DNA from: Roseinatronobacter domitianus
Lineage (GTDB): Bacteria > Pseudomonadota > Alphaproteobacteria > Rhodobacterales > Rhodobacteraceae
Length of the DNA stretch: 64,000 nt
Assembly (NCBI RefSeq): GCF_023336755.1
Contig: NZ_JALZWP010000004.1
Span: 62,001-126,000 of the forward strand
Direction of reading: 5' to 3'
Shown here piece after piece: positions 17,317 to 26,102 of this stretch (position 1 is its first letter; each line of letters begins with the position of its first letter). Both the position numbers and the translations under genes were made by a program. Below the pieces are notes generated by a model. It saw only the letters and a program-made list of their open reading frames with translations, did not search any database and had not been told where the DNA came from.

Positions 17317-18839
17317 AGCGGCGCGGCTTCCTCTGGGGGGGTGCAGCCTGCCTTGCGCTGCCCCCACATCTGGCCCTTGGACAGGGCCAAGACCCGGAAC
17401 GCAGCCTGATAGAGACCGCACGCAAGGCCGCGACGCGGCCCTACCGCCCTGACAGGACGCCCCTCTCCGCGCCCTTCGACGGGGCCAGCTATGACAGTTA
17501 TCGCGGCATTCGCACGCGACCGGGCCTGAGTGGCGATCTGGCGCTCGGACCCGAGTTTCGCGCCGATATGCTGCCGCAGGGCTGGTTGTTTCGCGAACCC
17601 GTGACGATAGACTTGCCGGGCCATGACACGCGTTTTTCGCCCTCGCTGTATGATTTTGACAACCGGTATTTCGGTGCGGATGCCGCTGGGCAAGATGCCG
17701 GCTCAATGGGCTTTTCCGGCCTGCGCCTGCGGCACCGGCTGAACGCGCCCGATACGTGGGACGACGTGCTGGTTCTGCAAGGCGCAAGCTATTTCCGCGC
17801 CCTGGCCAAAGATACCGTCTACGGGTTATCGGCCCGCGCTTTGTCGCTGGGAACAGGTGGCCCGACCCCGGAAGAATTTCCGCGCTTCACCCGGATCGTC
17901 GTATTCGGCACGCAAGACGGGCTGCGCTTTGGCTGCCTTGTGGACAGCCCGCGCGCCAGCGCCGCACTGATCGCCACGCTGCACCCCGGCCCGCGCACGG
18001 TGCTGGACTGCGCGTTGCATCTGTTCCCGCGCGTGCCGCTGGAGGATGTGGGAATCGCGCCGCTGACCTCTATGTTCCAGCACAATGACATCGGCCCGGC
18101 CCGGATAGATGATTTTCGCCCTGCGGTGCATGACAGCGATGTTCTGGTGGTCGATAATGGCGCGGGAGAACGGCTGTGGCGCCCGCTCGCGAACCCCGCC
18201 AACGTGCAAATGTCGGCCTTTGCGGATCGCGGCCCGCGCGGCTTCGGGCTGGTGCAAACCCCGACCGATTTCGCCCGGTTCCGCGATCAGGAAGGCGCCT
18301 ACCACCGCCGCCCTTCGGCTTGGGTTGCGCCCAAGGGCGATTGGGGCGCAGGCGCGGTCATGTTGCTGGAAATCCCCACCGAAAACGAATTCGCCGATAA
18401 TATCGTGGCCTTCTGGCGACCGCGTGACAGGCTGGAGCCCGGCGCGCATCGCTTCGACTACAGGCTGGACGTGACAGCCCCCGGCCCCGACCCTCTGCCG
18501 CCCCGGCCCGAACCCTTCTGGCCTGCCCGGTCGGCATCTGGGGTTGAGCCGAACACAGGCAACGCGCGGCTATTCGTCATAGACTTTCACACAAGCGGCC
18601 CCTTGCCTGATATGATCGGCGCAGATCTGGATATTGGTGCGTCGCAGGGCACGGTCAGCGGGCAAGCGCTTTACCCGTTGGAGGCGCGACCGGGCACATG
18701 GCGGGCCAGCTTCCTCTTCACGCCCAAGGCCGGGCAAGAGGTCGCGGAATTGCGCTTGCGCCTGCGCGGTCAGGATGGCACGCCGCTGGCTCCGGTCTGG
18801 CTGCATCGCTGGACCCGAACGGCGCAAGGAGGTGTCTGA
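17313..18839 (+). CDS. Periplasmic glucan biosynthesis protein, OpgG/OpgD family
   Basis: 508 residues with a Tat-type signal (MKRRGFLWGGAACLAL, cleavage near residue 23). Conserved MdoG-family stretches include VLVLQGASYFRALAKD, YGLSARALS, EEFPRFTRI, TSMFQHNDIGPA and PSAWVAPKGDWGAGAVMLLE. OpgG and OpgD act in the periplasm on the glucan backbone made by OpgH; a Tat signal is more typical of OpgD. The gene overlaps the opgH-like gene as ATGA. The preceding and following genes are all in the same coupled operon, so a joint role is strongly supported. Confidence 0.88.
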   Translation: MKRRGFLWGGAACLALPPHLALGQGQDPERSLIETARKAATRPYRPDRTPLSAPFDGASYDSYRGIRTRPGLSGDLALGPEFRADMLPQGWLFREPVTIDLPGHDTRFSPSLYDFDNRYFGADAAGQDAGSMGFSGLRLRHRLNAPDTWDDVLVLQGASYFRALAKDTVYGLSARALSLGTGGPTPEEFPRFTRIVVFGTQDGLRFGCLVDSPRASAALIATLHPGPRTVLDCALHLFPRVPLEDVGIAPLTSMFQHNDIGPARIDDFRPAVHDSDVLVVDNGAGERLWRPLANPANVQMSAFADRGPRGFGLVQTPTDFARFRDQEGAYHRRPSAWVAPKGDWGAGAVMLLEIPTENEFADNIVAFWRPRDRLEPGAHRFDYRLDVTAPGPDPLPPRPEPFWPARSASGVEPNTGNARLFVIDFHTSGPLPDMIGADLDIGASQGTVSGQALYPLEARPGTWRASFLFTPKAGQEVAELRLRLRGQDGTPLAPVWLHRWTRTAQGGV

Positions 18840-19882
18840 TGCAACTGGTTTTTGCCATTCCCGGCGACCTTGACGCACGCACGGGCGGCACGCTCTATGA
18901 TCGCAAGGTGGTCGATGCGTTGCGCCGCGCCGGGCATGATGTGACGCTGCTGGCCCTGCCGGGCGACTGGCCCGACCAAAGCCATGCGCAAGAAACCGAA
19001 GCCTTGGCGCGTCTGAACGCTTTGCCCGATAACTGCCCCGTCGTTATTGACGGGCTGGCCTATGGCGCGCTCTCTGCGGCGGTCATTCGCAATCCCTTGG
19101 TCGCGATGGTGCATCACCCGCTCGCGCTGGAACCGGGCCTGACACCGGACGCCGCCGCGCGGCTGCATGCGCGCGAACAGGCGAACTTGGCCAAAGCCGC
19201 ACAAGTCGTCGTGCCCTCGGCGCATGTGGGCGGACTGTTAAGCACACATTTCGACATGGACGCCGCGCGCGTCCATGTCGCGCATCCCGGTTTCGACGCG
19301 GCACACCCCGCGCCCGGAACCGTAACTGAGGGTCCGCCCCTTATCTTGTCGGTCGGGCTGGTCTGCCACCGCAAAGGCCATGATGTGCTGTTGCGCGCTT
19401 TGGGCGCAATCACCGATCTGGACTGGCGCGCGGTCATTGTCGGGCGGCTTCATGAACCCGGTCATGTCGCCGAGTTGCACAAACTGCATGACATACTTGG
19501 GCTTGCGGAACGGGTGACATTGGCCGGAGAATTGGACGCCGCGGAGCTGTCGGCACTTTATGCACAAGCCAGCCTGTTTGCGCTTGCCACACGCTATGAG
19601 GGCTACGGCATGGTCCTGTCCGAAGCGCAGCAACACGGCCTGCCAGTTATCTCTTGCGACACAGGCGCGGTGCCGGAAGCGTTGGACGGCAGCGGCCTGC
19701 TGGCCCCGCCCGATGACGCGCCCGCATTTGCCGCGCATCTGCGCGCGGTGCTGCGCGACGCGGACCTGCGCGCGCGCCTGCGCGCCCAAAGCCGGGCGCG
19801 CGCGGCCCGTCTGCCAACATGGGACGATGCGGCACGGGTCATGGCGCAGGCGGTGGCGGCTGCACAGCCTGTCCAGGGGTAA
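18839..19882 (+). CDS. Glycosyltransferase family 4 protein
   Basis: 347-residue GT-B enzyme. The C-terminal half shows LILSVGLVCHRKGHDVLLRA, and the EX7E motif is in EGYGMVLSEAQQHGLPVI (about 262-279). The start overlaps the previous stop (TGATG) and is preceded by AAGGAGG at 18826-18832, a very strong ribosome binding site. No membrane segment or signal peptide, so it acts in the cytoplasm on a nucleotide-sugar donor. Acceptor may be a lipid or the glucan. Its 3' end overlaps the convergent gene by 44 bases. Confidence 0.87.
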   Translation: MQLVFAIPGDLDARTGGTLYDRKVVDALRRAGHDVTLLALPGDWPDQSHAQETEALARLNALPDNCPVVIDGLAYGALSAAVIRNPLVAMVHHPLALEPGLTPDAAARLHAREQANLAKAAQVVVPSAHVGGLLSTHFDMDAARVHVAHPGFDAAHPAPGTVTEGPPLILSVGLVCHRKGHDVLLRALGAITDLDWRAVIVGRLHEPGHVAELHKLHDILGLAERVTLAGELDAAELSALYAQASLFALATRYEGYGMVLSEAQQHGLPVISCDTGAVPEALDGSGLLAPPDDAPAFAAHLRAVLRDADLRARLRAQSRARAARLPTWDDAARVMAQAVAAAQPVQG

Positions 19883-20804
19883 CGTCAAACCCGTGCGCGT
19901 CAGGCACCCGGAACCGCTTCAGCAGCGCAACCGCGCCCAAAACCAGAAAAACCGGAAGCACGACCATTCGTAAAATGAAGACCCCGATAATGGTCATAGA
20001 CGCGCTCAGGATGGTATCGGCCTGATCAAGAATGCTCCATCCGGCGGTCAAATACTTGGCGCTGTCGGCAAATACAGAGCCTGCACCATCGCGCGCCTCA
20101 CCGAGCCATGTCCGCACGCCTAAAAAGAAGCCAGAGTTCTCTGCCTCATCGCTCTTGTTATCCAAATTTTGCGGATCATCCGAGACAACAGAGGCTTCGG
20201 CTTGTTGCGCCACAGCTCTTAATTGCGCCGTTGCTTCATCCATTCGGTCTTGGGTGGCACGCTCACCAACCCAGACACCGACTGAAAAAAACAGCGGAAT
20301 GAGGAATGCGACCACGATTCCGAAAGACACCCCGGTGCTGCAAGCCGGGCCCGCAATCAGGGCGAACCGAACACTATGTGCGCTAATCGACATACCGATT
20401 AGCCCAAGCCCAAGCACGACCAACCCGATGGACACGACTGGCCCCATCGCAACAGCCGCCAGTGCACTGGCCGCCGCCACCAGAAAAATGGCATCAGCCA
20501 CGCGTTCGATTGTATCATCGACGGGTTCCAGCACCTTCAGAGGCTGGATGCTGGCCTGACCGACCATAGACGCGCCAAGCTCGACCTCTTGGGCCGTGGA
20601 CAGAAACGCATTGATAACCCTGAGCGACACATAGACACCTGTCGAAGCGACGGCGATCTGTTCGGCGGCACGTTCAGCCGTCGAAACCACAGGGTTCGCG
20701 TCTTGTTTTACAAACACACCCGCCACAAGACACAGCAGGCCCGCGATGAGGACCAGCCATGATCTGGAGCGGCGTTTCTGGGGCATGTCGGGCGCATGGG
20801 TCAT
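19839..20804 (-). CDS. Uncharacterised membrane protein
   Basis: 321 residues; I do not recognise a family. There is an N-terminal helix (SWLVLIAGLLCLVAGVFV), then a probably extracytoplasmic stretch, three helices between about 100 and 185, a polar region of about 70 residues, and a last helix near 275-300. The C-terminus ends in a proline run. The ATG at 20804 has AGGA upstream. The gene is convergent with, and overlaps, the GT4 gene. It may be unrelated to the glucan locus, since it stands on the opposite strand with its own start. Confidence 0.65.
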   Translation of the reverse strand: MTHAPDMPQKRRSRSWLVLIAGLLCLVAGVFVKQDANPVVSTAERAAEQIAVASTGVYVSLRVINAFLSTAQEVELGASMVGQASIQPLKVLEPVDDTIERVADAIFLVAAASALAAVAMGPVVSIGLVVLGLGLIGMSISAHSVRFALIAGPACSTGVSFGIVVAFLIPLFFSVGVWVGERATQDRMDEATAQLRAVAQQAEASVVSDDPQNLDNKSDEAENSGFFLGVRTWLGEARDGAGSVFADSAKYLTAGWSILDQADTILSASMTIIGVFILRMVVLPVFLVLGAVALLKRFRVPDAHGFDVTPGQAVQPPPPAP

Positions 20805-20935
20805 TTACAAATTATCCTGTTTCAAAACTGGCACGCAAATGAACCCTACATGCCGCATCCTGTATTGCACGCGGTAATTGCCAACGACCGGAATGTGCAA
20901 AGCGCCCTGTGTCCCGGATTGCCGCCCGCCAACGG

Positions 20936-21964
20936 CTAGGGTGTCAGCGCAAACCCTTCTGGCACATGGTCGCGCCCTTCCAGCACAAGGTCGGCCATGA
21001 TCTGCGCCAGCGCAGGTGCCATGGCAAAGCCGATCTTGAAGCCGCCGTTGAACACGAAATGCCCGGCGCGATCTGGCCACGCGCCCATCAGCGGTGCACG
21101 GGATTGCGCGCGCGGGCGCACCCCGGCCCAACGCGCTATGACCGGCGCATTGGCCAGTTGCGGGCAGGCCGCAATCGCGCTTGCATGAAGTGCGTCGCAG
21201 AGTGCATCGGTCGTGTCGGGCGCGTCGAATTCGCGCTCGCTGGTCGATCCGATGGCGATGGTCCCATCGGCATGCGGCACAATATGCAGCCCATCGGCAA
21301 AGACCTGCGGGCAGTCCGGCGCGGCATGGGCCAGAAGCAGGGATTGCCCCTTCACGCCTCCGCCCATCTTGCGGCCCAGCGCCTGTGACAGCTCCGCCAG
21401 CCCTTCATAACCCGTGGCCCAGATGACCCTGCCGCCCTCTGGCTGATCTCCCTGTTCTACCGTCACCCCCTGCGCCGCCAGCGCCGCGACCAAGGCCGCC
21501 CCGGCGCGGCGCGGGTGCAGGCGTGCGGTCAGCGTGTCATGGACCACAAAGCCCGAAGGCGCGTCCACCGCCAGCCCCGGCGCGTCGGCCACGGGCAGCA
21601 CGCGCCATTCGGCAAAGCCCTGCCACAACTCGCGGGCTTGGCGCTCACGCGTCCGGGCGAGCGCTACCGCCGCTTCGGCCAAGGGCTGCACCCGGCCCGT
21701 GCGCGCATAGCCCGGATCAACCCCGCCGCGCGCCGCCACATCCGCCCAGTAGCGTTCGGCCATGCGCAGCGCGTCGAATTGCATGGCTTTCTTGGGGTTC
21801 CAGTTTTCCGGCACATGCGGGGCCAGCGCGCCGACAATGCCACCGCTCGACCCGGCACCGGGATGGCGCTTCTCGAATACCCGCACCTTTGCGCCCCGGT
21901 CGGCGCAGGCCAGCGCCACGGTCAGGCCAAACACGCCCGCCCCCATGATCGTCACATCGGCCAT
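20936..21964 (-). CDS. FAD-dependent oxidoreductase (DAO family), probable MnmC(o)-like protein
   Basis: 342 residues with the dinucleotide-binding motif VTIMGAGVFGLTVALA at the N-terminus and the family end motif WAGVRPRAQSRAPLMG followed by GHFVFNGGFKIGFAMAP. DAO-family flavoenzymes oxidise amines; glycine oxidase and the MnmC C-terminal domain are the closest roles. ATGs at 21970 and 21964 are both in frame; GGAAG is 8 bases from 21964, so that start is preferred. It is divergent, 59 bp apart, from mnmD, the partner of the MnmC oxidase domain in E. coli. This context favours a tRNA U34 modification role, but ThiO-like activity is not excluded. Confidence 0.75.
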   Translation of the reverse strand: MADVTIMGAGVFGLTVALACADRGAKVRVFEKRHPGAGSSGGIVGALAPHVPENWNPKKAMQFDALRMAERYWADVAARGGVDPGYARTGRVQPLAEAAVALARTRERQARELWQGFAEWRVLPVADAPGLAVDAPSGFVVHDTLTARLHPRRAGAALVAALAAQGVTVEQGDQPEGGRVIWATGYEGLAELSQALGRKMGGGVKGQSLLLAHAAPDCPQVFADGLHIVPHADGTIAIGSTSEREFDAPDTTDALCDALHASAIAACPQLANAPVIARWAGVRPRAQSRAPLMGAWPDRAGHFVFNGGFKIGFAMAPALAQIMADLVLEGRDHVPEGFALTP

Positions 21965-22023
21965 TGTCATTTCTTCCGGTCCCCGCCATGACTTGCTGAA
22001 CATGTGACATAAAGCAGACACCG

Positions 22024-22677
22024 ATGCAGGACCAGACCGCAGAGCTGGATTGGCGGGACGGACAAATCCCCGTGGCACGCCGGTTCAATGACCCGTATTT
22101 TTCCCTGGCCGATGGGCTGGCGGAAACCCGGCACGTGTTCTTGGCGGGCAATGAGTTGCCAGCCTGCGCCCGGCCCGGTTTTTCCATTGCGGAACTGGGC
22201 TTCGGGACCGGGTTGAACCTGCTGGCGACGATCACGGCGATGCCCGGCATCCCAATCCGCTACACCAGTTTCGAAGCCTTCCCCATGACCGCGCCCGATA
22301 TGGCGCGCGCCTTGGCGGCATTCCCGGAACTGGACGCGCGCGGCTTGCTGGACGTCTGGGCAAGCGGCGCGCGGGCCTTCACCTTGGGCGCGGCACAGGT
22401 CGAGGTCATCATCGGTGACATCGCCACCACCCTGCCCAGATGGCAAGACCGCGCCGATGCGTGGTATCTGGACGGGTTCGCCCCCGCCAAGAACCCCGAC
22501 ATGTGGGCACCAGAGGTCATGGCAGAGGTCGCGCGCCACACAAACCCCGGCGGCACATTTGCCACCTACACGGCAGCCGGAGCGGTTCGGCGCGCCTTGG
22601 CAGAGGGCGGCTTTGACGTGCAGCGCGTTCCGGGCCACGGACGCAAGCGACATATGAGCATCGGGCGCATGCCATGA
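22024..22677 (+). CDS. mnmD: tRNA U34 methyltransferase MnmD (MnmC N-terminal type)
   Basis: 217-residue SAM methyltransferase that performs the last step of mnm5(s2)U34 synthesis in tRNAs: methylation of the 5-aminomethyl group. Typical motifs are FNDPYFSLADGLAETRHVFL, ELGFGTGLNLLATI and AWYLDGFAPAKNPDMW. In E. coli this domain is fused to an FAD oxidase in MnmC; here it is separate and the oxidase-like gene is divergent. The stop overlaps the DMT transporter start as ATGA. Confidence 0.9.
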   Translation: MQDQTAELDWRDGQIPVARRFNDPYFSLADGLAETRHVFLAGNELPACARPGFSIAELGFGTGLNLLATITAMPGIPIRYTSFEAFPMTAPDMARALAAFPELDARGLLDVWASGARAFTLGAAQVEVIIGDIATTLPRWQDRADAWYLDGFAPAKNPDMWAPEVMAEVARHTNPGGTFATYTAAGAVRRALAEGGFDVQRVPGHGRKRHMSIGRMP

Positions 22678-23546
22678 CCGAGCAGGATACCACCAAGGGC
22701 ATCTGGCTGATGGTCGCCGTCGCGCTGATCTTCGCGCTGCAAGACGCGTTCTCGCGGCATCTGGCGGGCGAATACAACGTGCTGATGATTATCATGATCC
22801 GCTACTGGTTCTTCGGGGCCTTCGTGATCGCGGTTGCTGCGCGCAAGGCTGGCGGGCTGCGCAAGGCAGCGGCCACGAAACAACCCTTTGTCCAGGCGTT
22901 GCGTGGGCTGATCTTGGCCGCAGAAGTCTGCGTCATGGTCACGGCCTTCGTGCTTTTGGGCCTGACAGAGGCCCATGCCGTCTTTGCCGTCTACCCCTTG
23001 CTGATTGCCGCGCTCTCCGGCCCGATTCTTGGCGAAAAGGTCGGCTGGCGGCGTTGGGCCGCGATCGGCATCGGGTTCGTGGGCGTGCTGATTATTCTGC
23101 AACCGGGCTATGGCGTGTTCCAGATCGAAGCGCTGGTGCCGCTTCTGGCCGCAACCATGTTCGCGCTTTACGGGTTGCTGACGCGCTATGTCGGGCGGCA
23201 AGACCCGGCGGCGGTCAGCTTCTTCTGGACCGGCACGGGGGGCGCGGTGGCCATGACGGTGGTCGGTATCTGGTTCTGGGAACCCATGGCGCCGGCCGAC
23301 TGGGTCTGGATGGGCGCGCTGTGTGTCAGTTCCGCCTTCAGCCATTTCCTGCTGATCCGCGCCTATGAAATAGCCGAAGCCAGCGCGGTGCAGCCTTTCG
23401 CCTATTTGCAACTGCCTTTTGCGACGGGGCTGGGGATTATGCTGTTCAACGAGTCCTTGCGGCTGAACGTGGCGCTGGGCGCAGCGGTGGTGGTCAGTGC
23501 GGGGCTGTTTACATTGTGGCGGGCGCGGCAGGTGGGCAAAGCGTAG
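22674..23546 (+). CDS. DMT (EamA) family transporter
   Basis: 290-residue inner-membrane protein with ten predicted helices in two EamA repeats, the drug/metabolite transporter fold. ALIFALQDAFSRHLAG in helix 1 and the Pro/Gly-rich helix 4 region AHAVFAVYPLL are typical. Substrates in this family range from amino acids to carnitine-like compounds; none can be assigned. Coupled to mnmD by a 4-base overlap, probably without functional link. Confidence 0.85.
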   Translation: MTEQDTTKGIWLMVAVALIFALQDAFSRHLAGEYNVLMIIMIRYWFFGAFVIAVAARKAGGLRKAAATKQPFVQALRGLILAAEVCVMVTAFVLLGLTEAHAVFAVYPLLIAALSGPILGEKVGWRRWAAIGIGFVGVLIILQPGYGVFQIEALVPLLAATMFALYGLLTRYVGRQDPAAVSFFWTGTGGAVAMTVVGIWFWEPMAPADWVWMGALCVSSAFSHFLLIRAYEIAEASAVQPFAYLQLPFATGLGIMLFNESLRLNVALGAAVVVSAGLFTLWRARQVGKA

Positions 23547-23676
23547 CGCCATCGGTGGGCCGGGGACTGCCGATACAGCCGCCAATTCTATCGTGGTTTA
23601 TGGTAGCGCAATCCGAATGATGCCGGAACGATGCTCTGCACCAACCAATCGGCAGGCCGCGGGACGGCCCGCCGAT

Positions 23677-23699
23677 GGCGCGGCGGCGCGTGCCGCGCC
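23677..23699. terminator. GC-rich hairpin between convergent genes (possible terminator)
   Basis: A perfect 8-bp inverted repeat (GGCGCGGC at 23677-23684, GCCGCGCC at 23692-23699) ends one base before the msrB stop codon, between the convergent DMT and msrB genes. No T-run follows on either strand, so it is a weak candidate for intrinsic termination. Nothing else was recognised in the 154-bp gap. Confidence 0.35.
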
Positions 23700-23700
23700 C

Positions 23701-24144
23701 TTACCCTTCGACCTGATCCAGATAAGCGCCGTAACCTTCGGCCTCCATATCCTCTTGTGGAATGAACCGCAGCGAGGCCGAGTTGATGCAATACCGCAAG
23801 CCCCCCCGGTCGCGCGGCCCGTCGTTGAACACATGGCCCAGATGGCTGTCGCCGTGCTTGGAGCGCACCTCGACCCGGCGCATTCCAAGGCTGTCATCGG
23901 CCAGCTCGGTGACATGGTCATGCACCAAGGGCTTGGTGAAGCTGGGCCAGCCGCACCCCGATTCGAATTTATCGGAGGATGCGAATAAAGGTTCCCCCGA
24001 CACGATATCGACATAAATGCCGACGCGTTTTTCGTCGTTATAGACCCCGGTCCAAGGGCGTTCCGTGCCGTTTTCCTGCGTGATGTGATATTGCTCGGGC
24101 GTCAAAGCGTCGATCACTTCGGGGCGGCGTTCGTATTTGGGCAT
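23701..24144 (-). CDS. msrB: Peptide-methionine (R)-S-oxide reductase
   Basis: 147-residue cytoplasmic repair enzyme reducing methionine-R-sulfoxide in proteins. The catalytic cysteine is C119 in [12 protein letters not shown], with SGCGWPSF (C63) and [10 protein letters not shown] also present. The two zinc-binding CxxC motifs of many MsrB proteins are absent, so this is the zinc-free type. The start at 24144 follows GGAGAG; an upstream in-frame ATG at 24156 lacks such a site. Confidence 0.95.
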   Translation of the reverse strand: MPKYERRPEVIDALTPEQYHITQENGTERPWTGVYNDEKRVGIYVDIVSGEPLFASSDKFESGCGWPSFTKPLVHDHVTELADDSLGMRRVEVRSKHGDSHLGHVFNDGPRDRGGLRYCINSASLRFIPQEDMEAEGYGAYLDQVEG

Positions 24145-24258
24145 AGCTCTCTCCATGTGTTACCCAAGATTTAGCCTCAACCTGCCCGCGCGCAAGGGTC
24201 TGGATTTCCGCTTCCCGCTGGTGCATAAGCGGGCAAACTTGACCTGAACAGGTGGCTC

Positions 24259-24633
24259 ATGAAATTCCTGCTGCGCTTGCTGACATGGTGGAACACCTCC
24301 ACGCTGAACACCGCGTTTTTCACATGGCGCAAGGGCGTGAAAGTGGGCGAGGATGACCAGGGCAACATCTTCTATCAGAACCGTGAGAAGACAAAGCGCT
24401 GGGTCATCTATAACGGCGAATCCGAAGCAAGCCGCGTCTCGCCGGATTGGCATGGCTGGCTGCACCACACATGGGATGAGCCGCCGACCGACAAGCCCCT
24501 GCCCCGCAAGGCTTGGGAAAAACCGCATCAGGAAAACCTGACCGGCACCGTGCTGGCCTATGCGCCCGCCGGGTCCATTCGGCGCGCGCAACCCACCGAA
24601 CGGCGCGACTACGAGGCCTGGAGCCCGGAATAA
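24259..24633 (+). CDS. Complex I accessory subunit, NDUFA12 family
   Basis: 124 residues homologous to mitochondrial NDUFA12 (B17.2), a supernumerary subunit of NADH:ubiquinone oxidoreductase found in Alphaproteobacteria. Signature stretches are [22 protein letters not shown] and [17 protein letters not shown]. It lies near DUF2155, not in the nuo operon, as is usual. It binds the peripheral arm and is not catalytic. Confidence 0.93.
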   Translation: MKFLLRLLTWWNTSTLNTAFFTWRKGVKVGEDDQGNIFYQNREKTKRWVIYNGESEASRVSPDWHGWLHHTWDEPPTDKPLPRKAWEKPHQENLTGTVLAYAPAGSIRRAQPTERRDYEAWSPE

Positions 24634-24638
24634 CCGCC

Positions 24639-25025
24639 ATGCGCGTTATGTCACTTATATTGGCCTGCATCATCGGCCCTGCCATCGTGAATGCACAGGA
24701 CATCGCCATTCCCGGCCAGCCAGAGCAAGTGCTCTCGGCCGATGGTGCAGTGCTGCGGGGCTTGGACAAGGTCGCGGGCACAAGCCGCGATATTCGTCTG
24801 ATGAGCGGCGAAAGCGACATGATCGGGCATTTGCAGGTCACGATGTCGGACTGCCGTTACCCCGAAGACAACCCGATGGGCGAGGCCTATGCGTGGATTG
24901 AGGTGCAGGACACGCGGGCAAATGCGCAGTTATTCGCGGGTTGGATGATTGCGTCCAGCCCGGCACTCAGCGCGCTGGACCATGCGCGCTACGATCTTTG
25001 GGTTCTAAGCTGCATCACCTCTTGA
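24639..25025 (+). CDS. DUF2155 domain protein
   Basis: 128 residues with a signal peptide (MRVMSLILACIIGPAIVNAQ, cleavage after NAQ or VNA). The DUF2155 region includes DCRYPEDNPMGEAYAWIEVQD and ends HARYDLWVLSC, with two cysteines that could form a disulfide in the periplasm. Start at 24639, six bases after the NDUFA12 stop, so both are probably co-transcribed. Function unknown. The last 37 bases overlap the convergent aat gene. Confidence 0.85.
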   Translation: MRVMSLILACIIGPAIVNAQDIAIPGQPEQVLSADGAVLRGLDKVAGTSRDIRLMSGESDMIGHLQVTMSDCRYPEDNPMGEAYAWIEVQDTRANAQLFAGWMIASSPALSALDHARYDLWVLSCITS

Positions 25026-25627
25026 ACGCTGGGCAGCTTTAGGGCGGTGATATCGGCCTTGACCTTCAAAGCGTCTGCCAGCCGTTTGCGATAATCCATA
25101 CGCGGAATTTCGACCCCACCAAGCCGAGCCAGATGGTCGTTCAAATATTGCGTGTCGAACAGGGTAAAACCGCTACGCCGCAGATGCGTGACAAGCCACG
25201 CCATCGCCACCTTAGAGGCATTGGTGCGCTGCGAGAACATACTCTCACCGCAGAACACCCCGCCAATCGCCAGACCGTAAATGCCGCCGATCAGGTCATC
25301 CCCGTCCCAGACTTCCAGTGAATGAGCGTGCCCTGCCCGATGCAGCGCGGTAAACAGATCGGTAATCTCGGCATTGATCCATGTGGTGTCGCGCGCGGCG
25401 CAGCCTTCGATCACGCCATCAAAATCGGTGTTCAACGTCACACGCCACGACATGTCGCGGATATGTCGCGCCAGCGAGCGTGACAGGTGGAACCCATCCA
25501 GCGGGATGATGCCACGCTGCACCGGGTCGAACCAATAGAGTGTCCGACCCTCCCGGCTTTCGGCCATGGGGAACGTGCCCAACCGATACGCTTCCAGCAA
25601 AATCCGGGGGGTTAGCCGCAGGTCCAT
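24989..25627 (-). CDS. aat: Leucyl/phenylalanyl-tRNA-protein transferase
   Basis: 212-residue enzyme of the N-degron pathway that adds Leu or Phe from aminoacyl-tRNA to proteins with N-terminal Arg or Lys, marking them for ClpS/ClpAP. Motifs are GTFPMAES, YWFDPVQRGIIPLDGFHLS, GGIYGLAIGGVFCGESMFS and LFDTQYLNDHLARLGG. The start at 25627 gives the usual MDLRLTPRILLEAY beginning. It is 7 bp after nusB on the same strand and overlaps DUF2155 at its 3' end. Confidence 0.95.
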   Translation of the reverse strand: MDLRLTPRILLEAYRLGTFPMAESREGRTLYWFDPVQRGIIPLDGFHLSRSLARHIRDMSWRVTLNTDFDGVIEGCAARDTTWINAEITDLFTALHRAGHAHSLEVWDGDDLIGGIYGLAIGGVFCGESMFSQRTNASKVAMAWLVTHLRRSGFTLFDTQYLNDHLARLGGVEIPRMDYRKRLADALKVKADITALKLPSVQEVMQLRTQRS

Positions 25628-25634
25628 GGGCCGC

Positions 25635-26102
25635 CTAGAACTCGTCCGGGCGCAACTCATGCGCCATATGGTCCAGCACGGCATTGACGAATTTCTGCTC
25701 GCGCGAGTCGGGGAAGAAATCTCCCGCCAGACCGACATATTCGCTGAGGATGATGCGCGCGTCGCGCTCTGTCGTCAGCAGTTCCGCGCCCGCCGCGCGA
25801 AACAGCGCGCGCAAGGTCGGATCAATCCGGGCGATGGGCCATTTTGCAACCAAGGCACGGTCGGTGACCTGGTCAATGGCGGCCTGCCGGTCGACTGCGG
25901 CTTCCACCACACGGCGAAAGAAGTTGATGTCGGCTTCAGCCCATGCTTCGCCCTCGACCTCTATTCCGATGCGGTGATCCTCGAACTCACGCAACACAGT
26001 GCCGATGGGGCTGTCAGAGGCTTCCATCTGAAACAGCGCCTGCACGGCGTAGAAACGCGCAGCACTGCGCAGGGCCCGTCTGGCTTTGGAATCTAGCTTC
26101 AT
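25635..26102 (-). CDS. nusB: Transcription antitermination factor NusB
   Basis: 155-residue all-helical RNA-binding protein that, with NusE, binds BoxA in rRNA leaders and promotes antitermination. ARFYAVQALFQMEAS at the N-terminus and PTLRALFRAAGAELL, IILSEYVGLAGDFF and KFVNAVLDHMA are conserved. Overlaps ribH as ATGA, in the classical ribH-nusB order. Confidence 0.95.
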   Translation of the reverse strand: MKLDSKARRALRSAARFYAVQALFQMEASDSPIGTVLREFEDHRIGIEVEGEAWAEADINFFRRVVEAAVDRQAAIDQVTDRALVAKWPIARIDPTLRALFRAAGAELLTTERDARIILSEYVGLAGDFFPDSREQKFVNAVLDHMAHELRPDEF

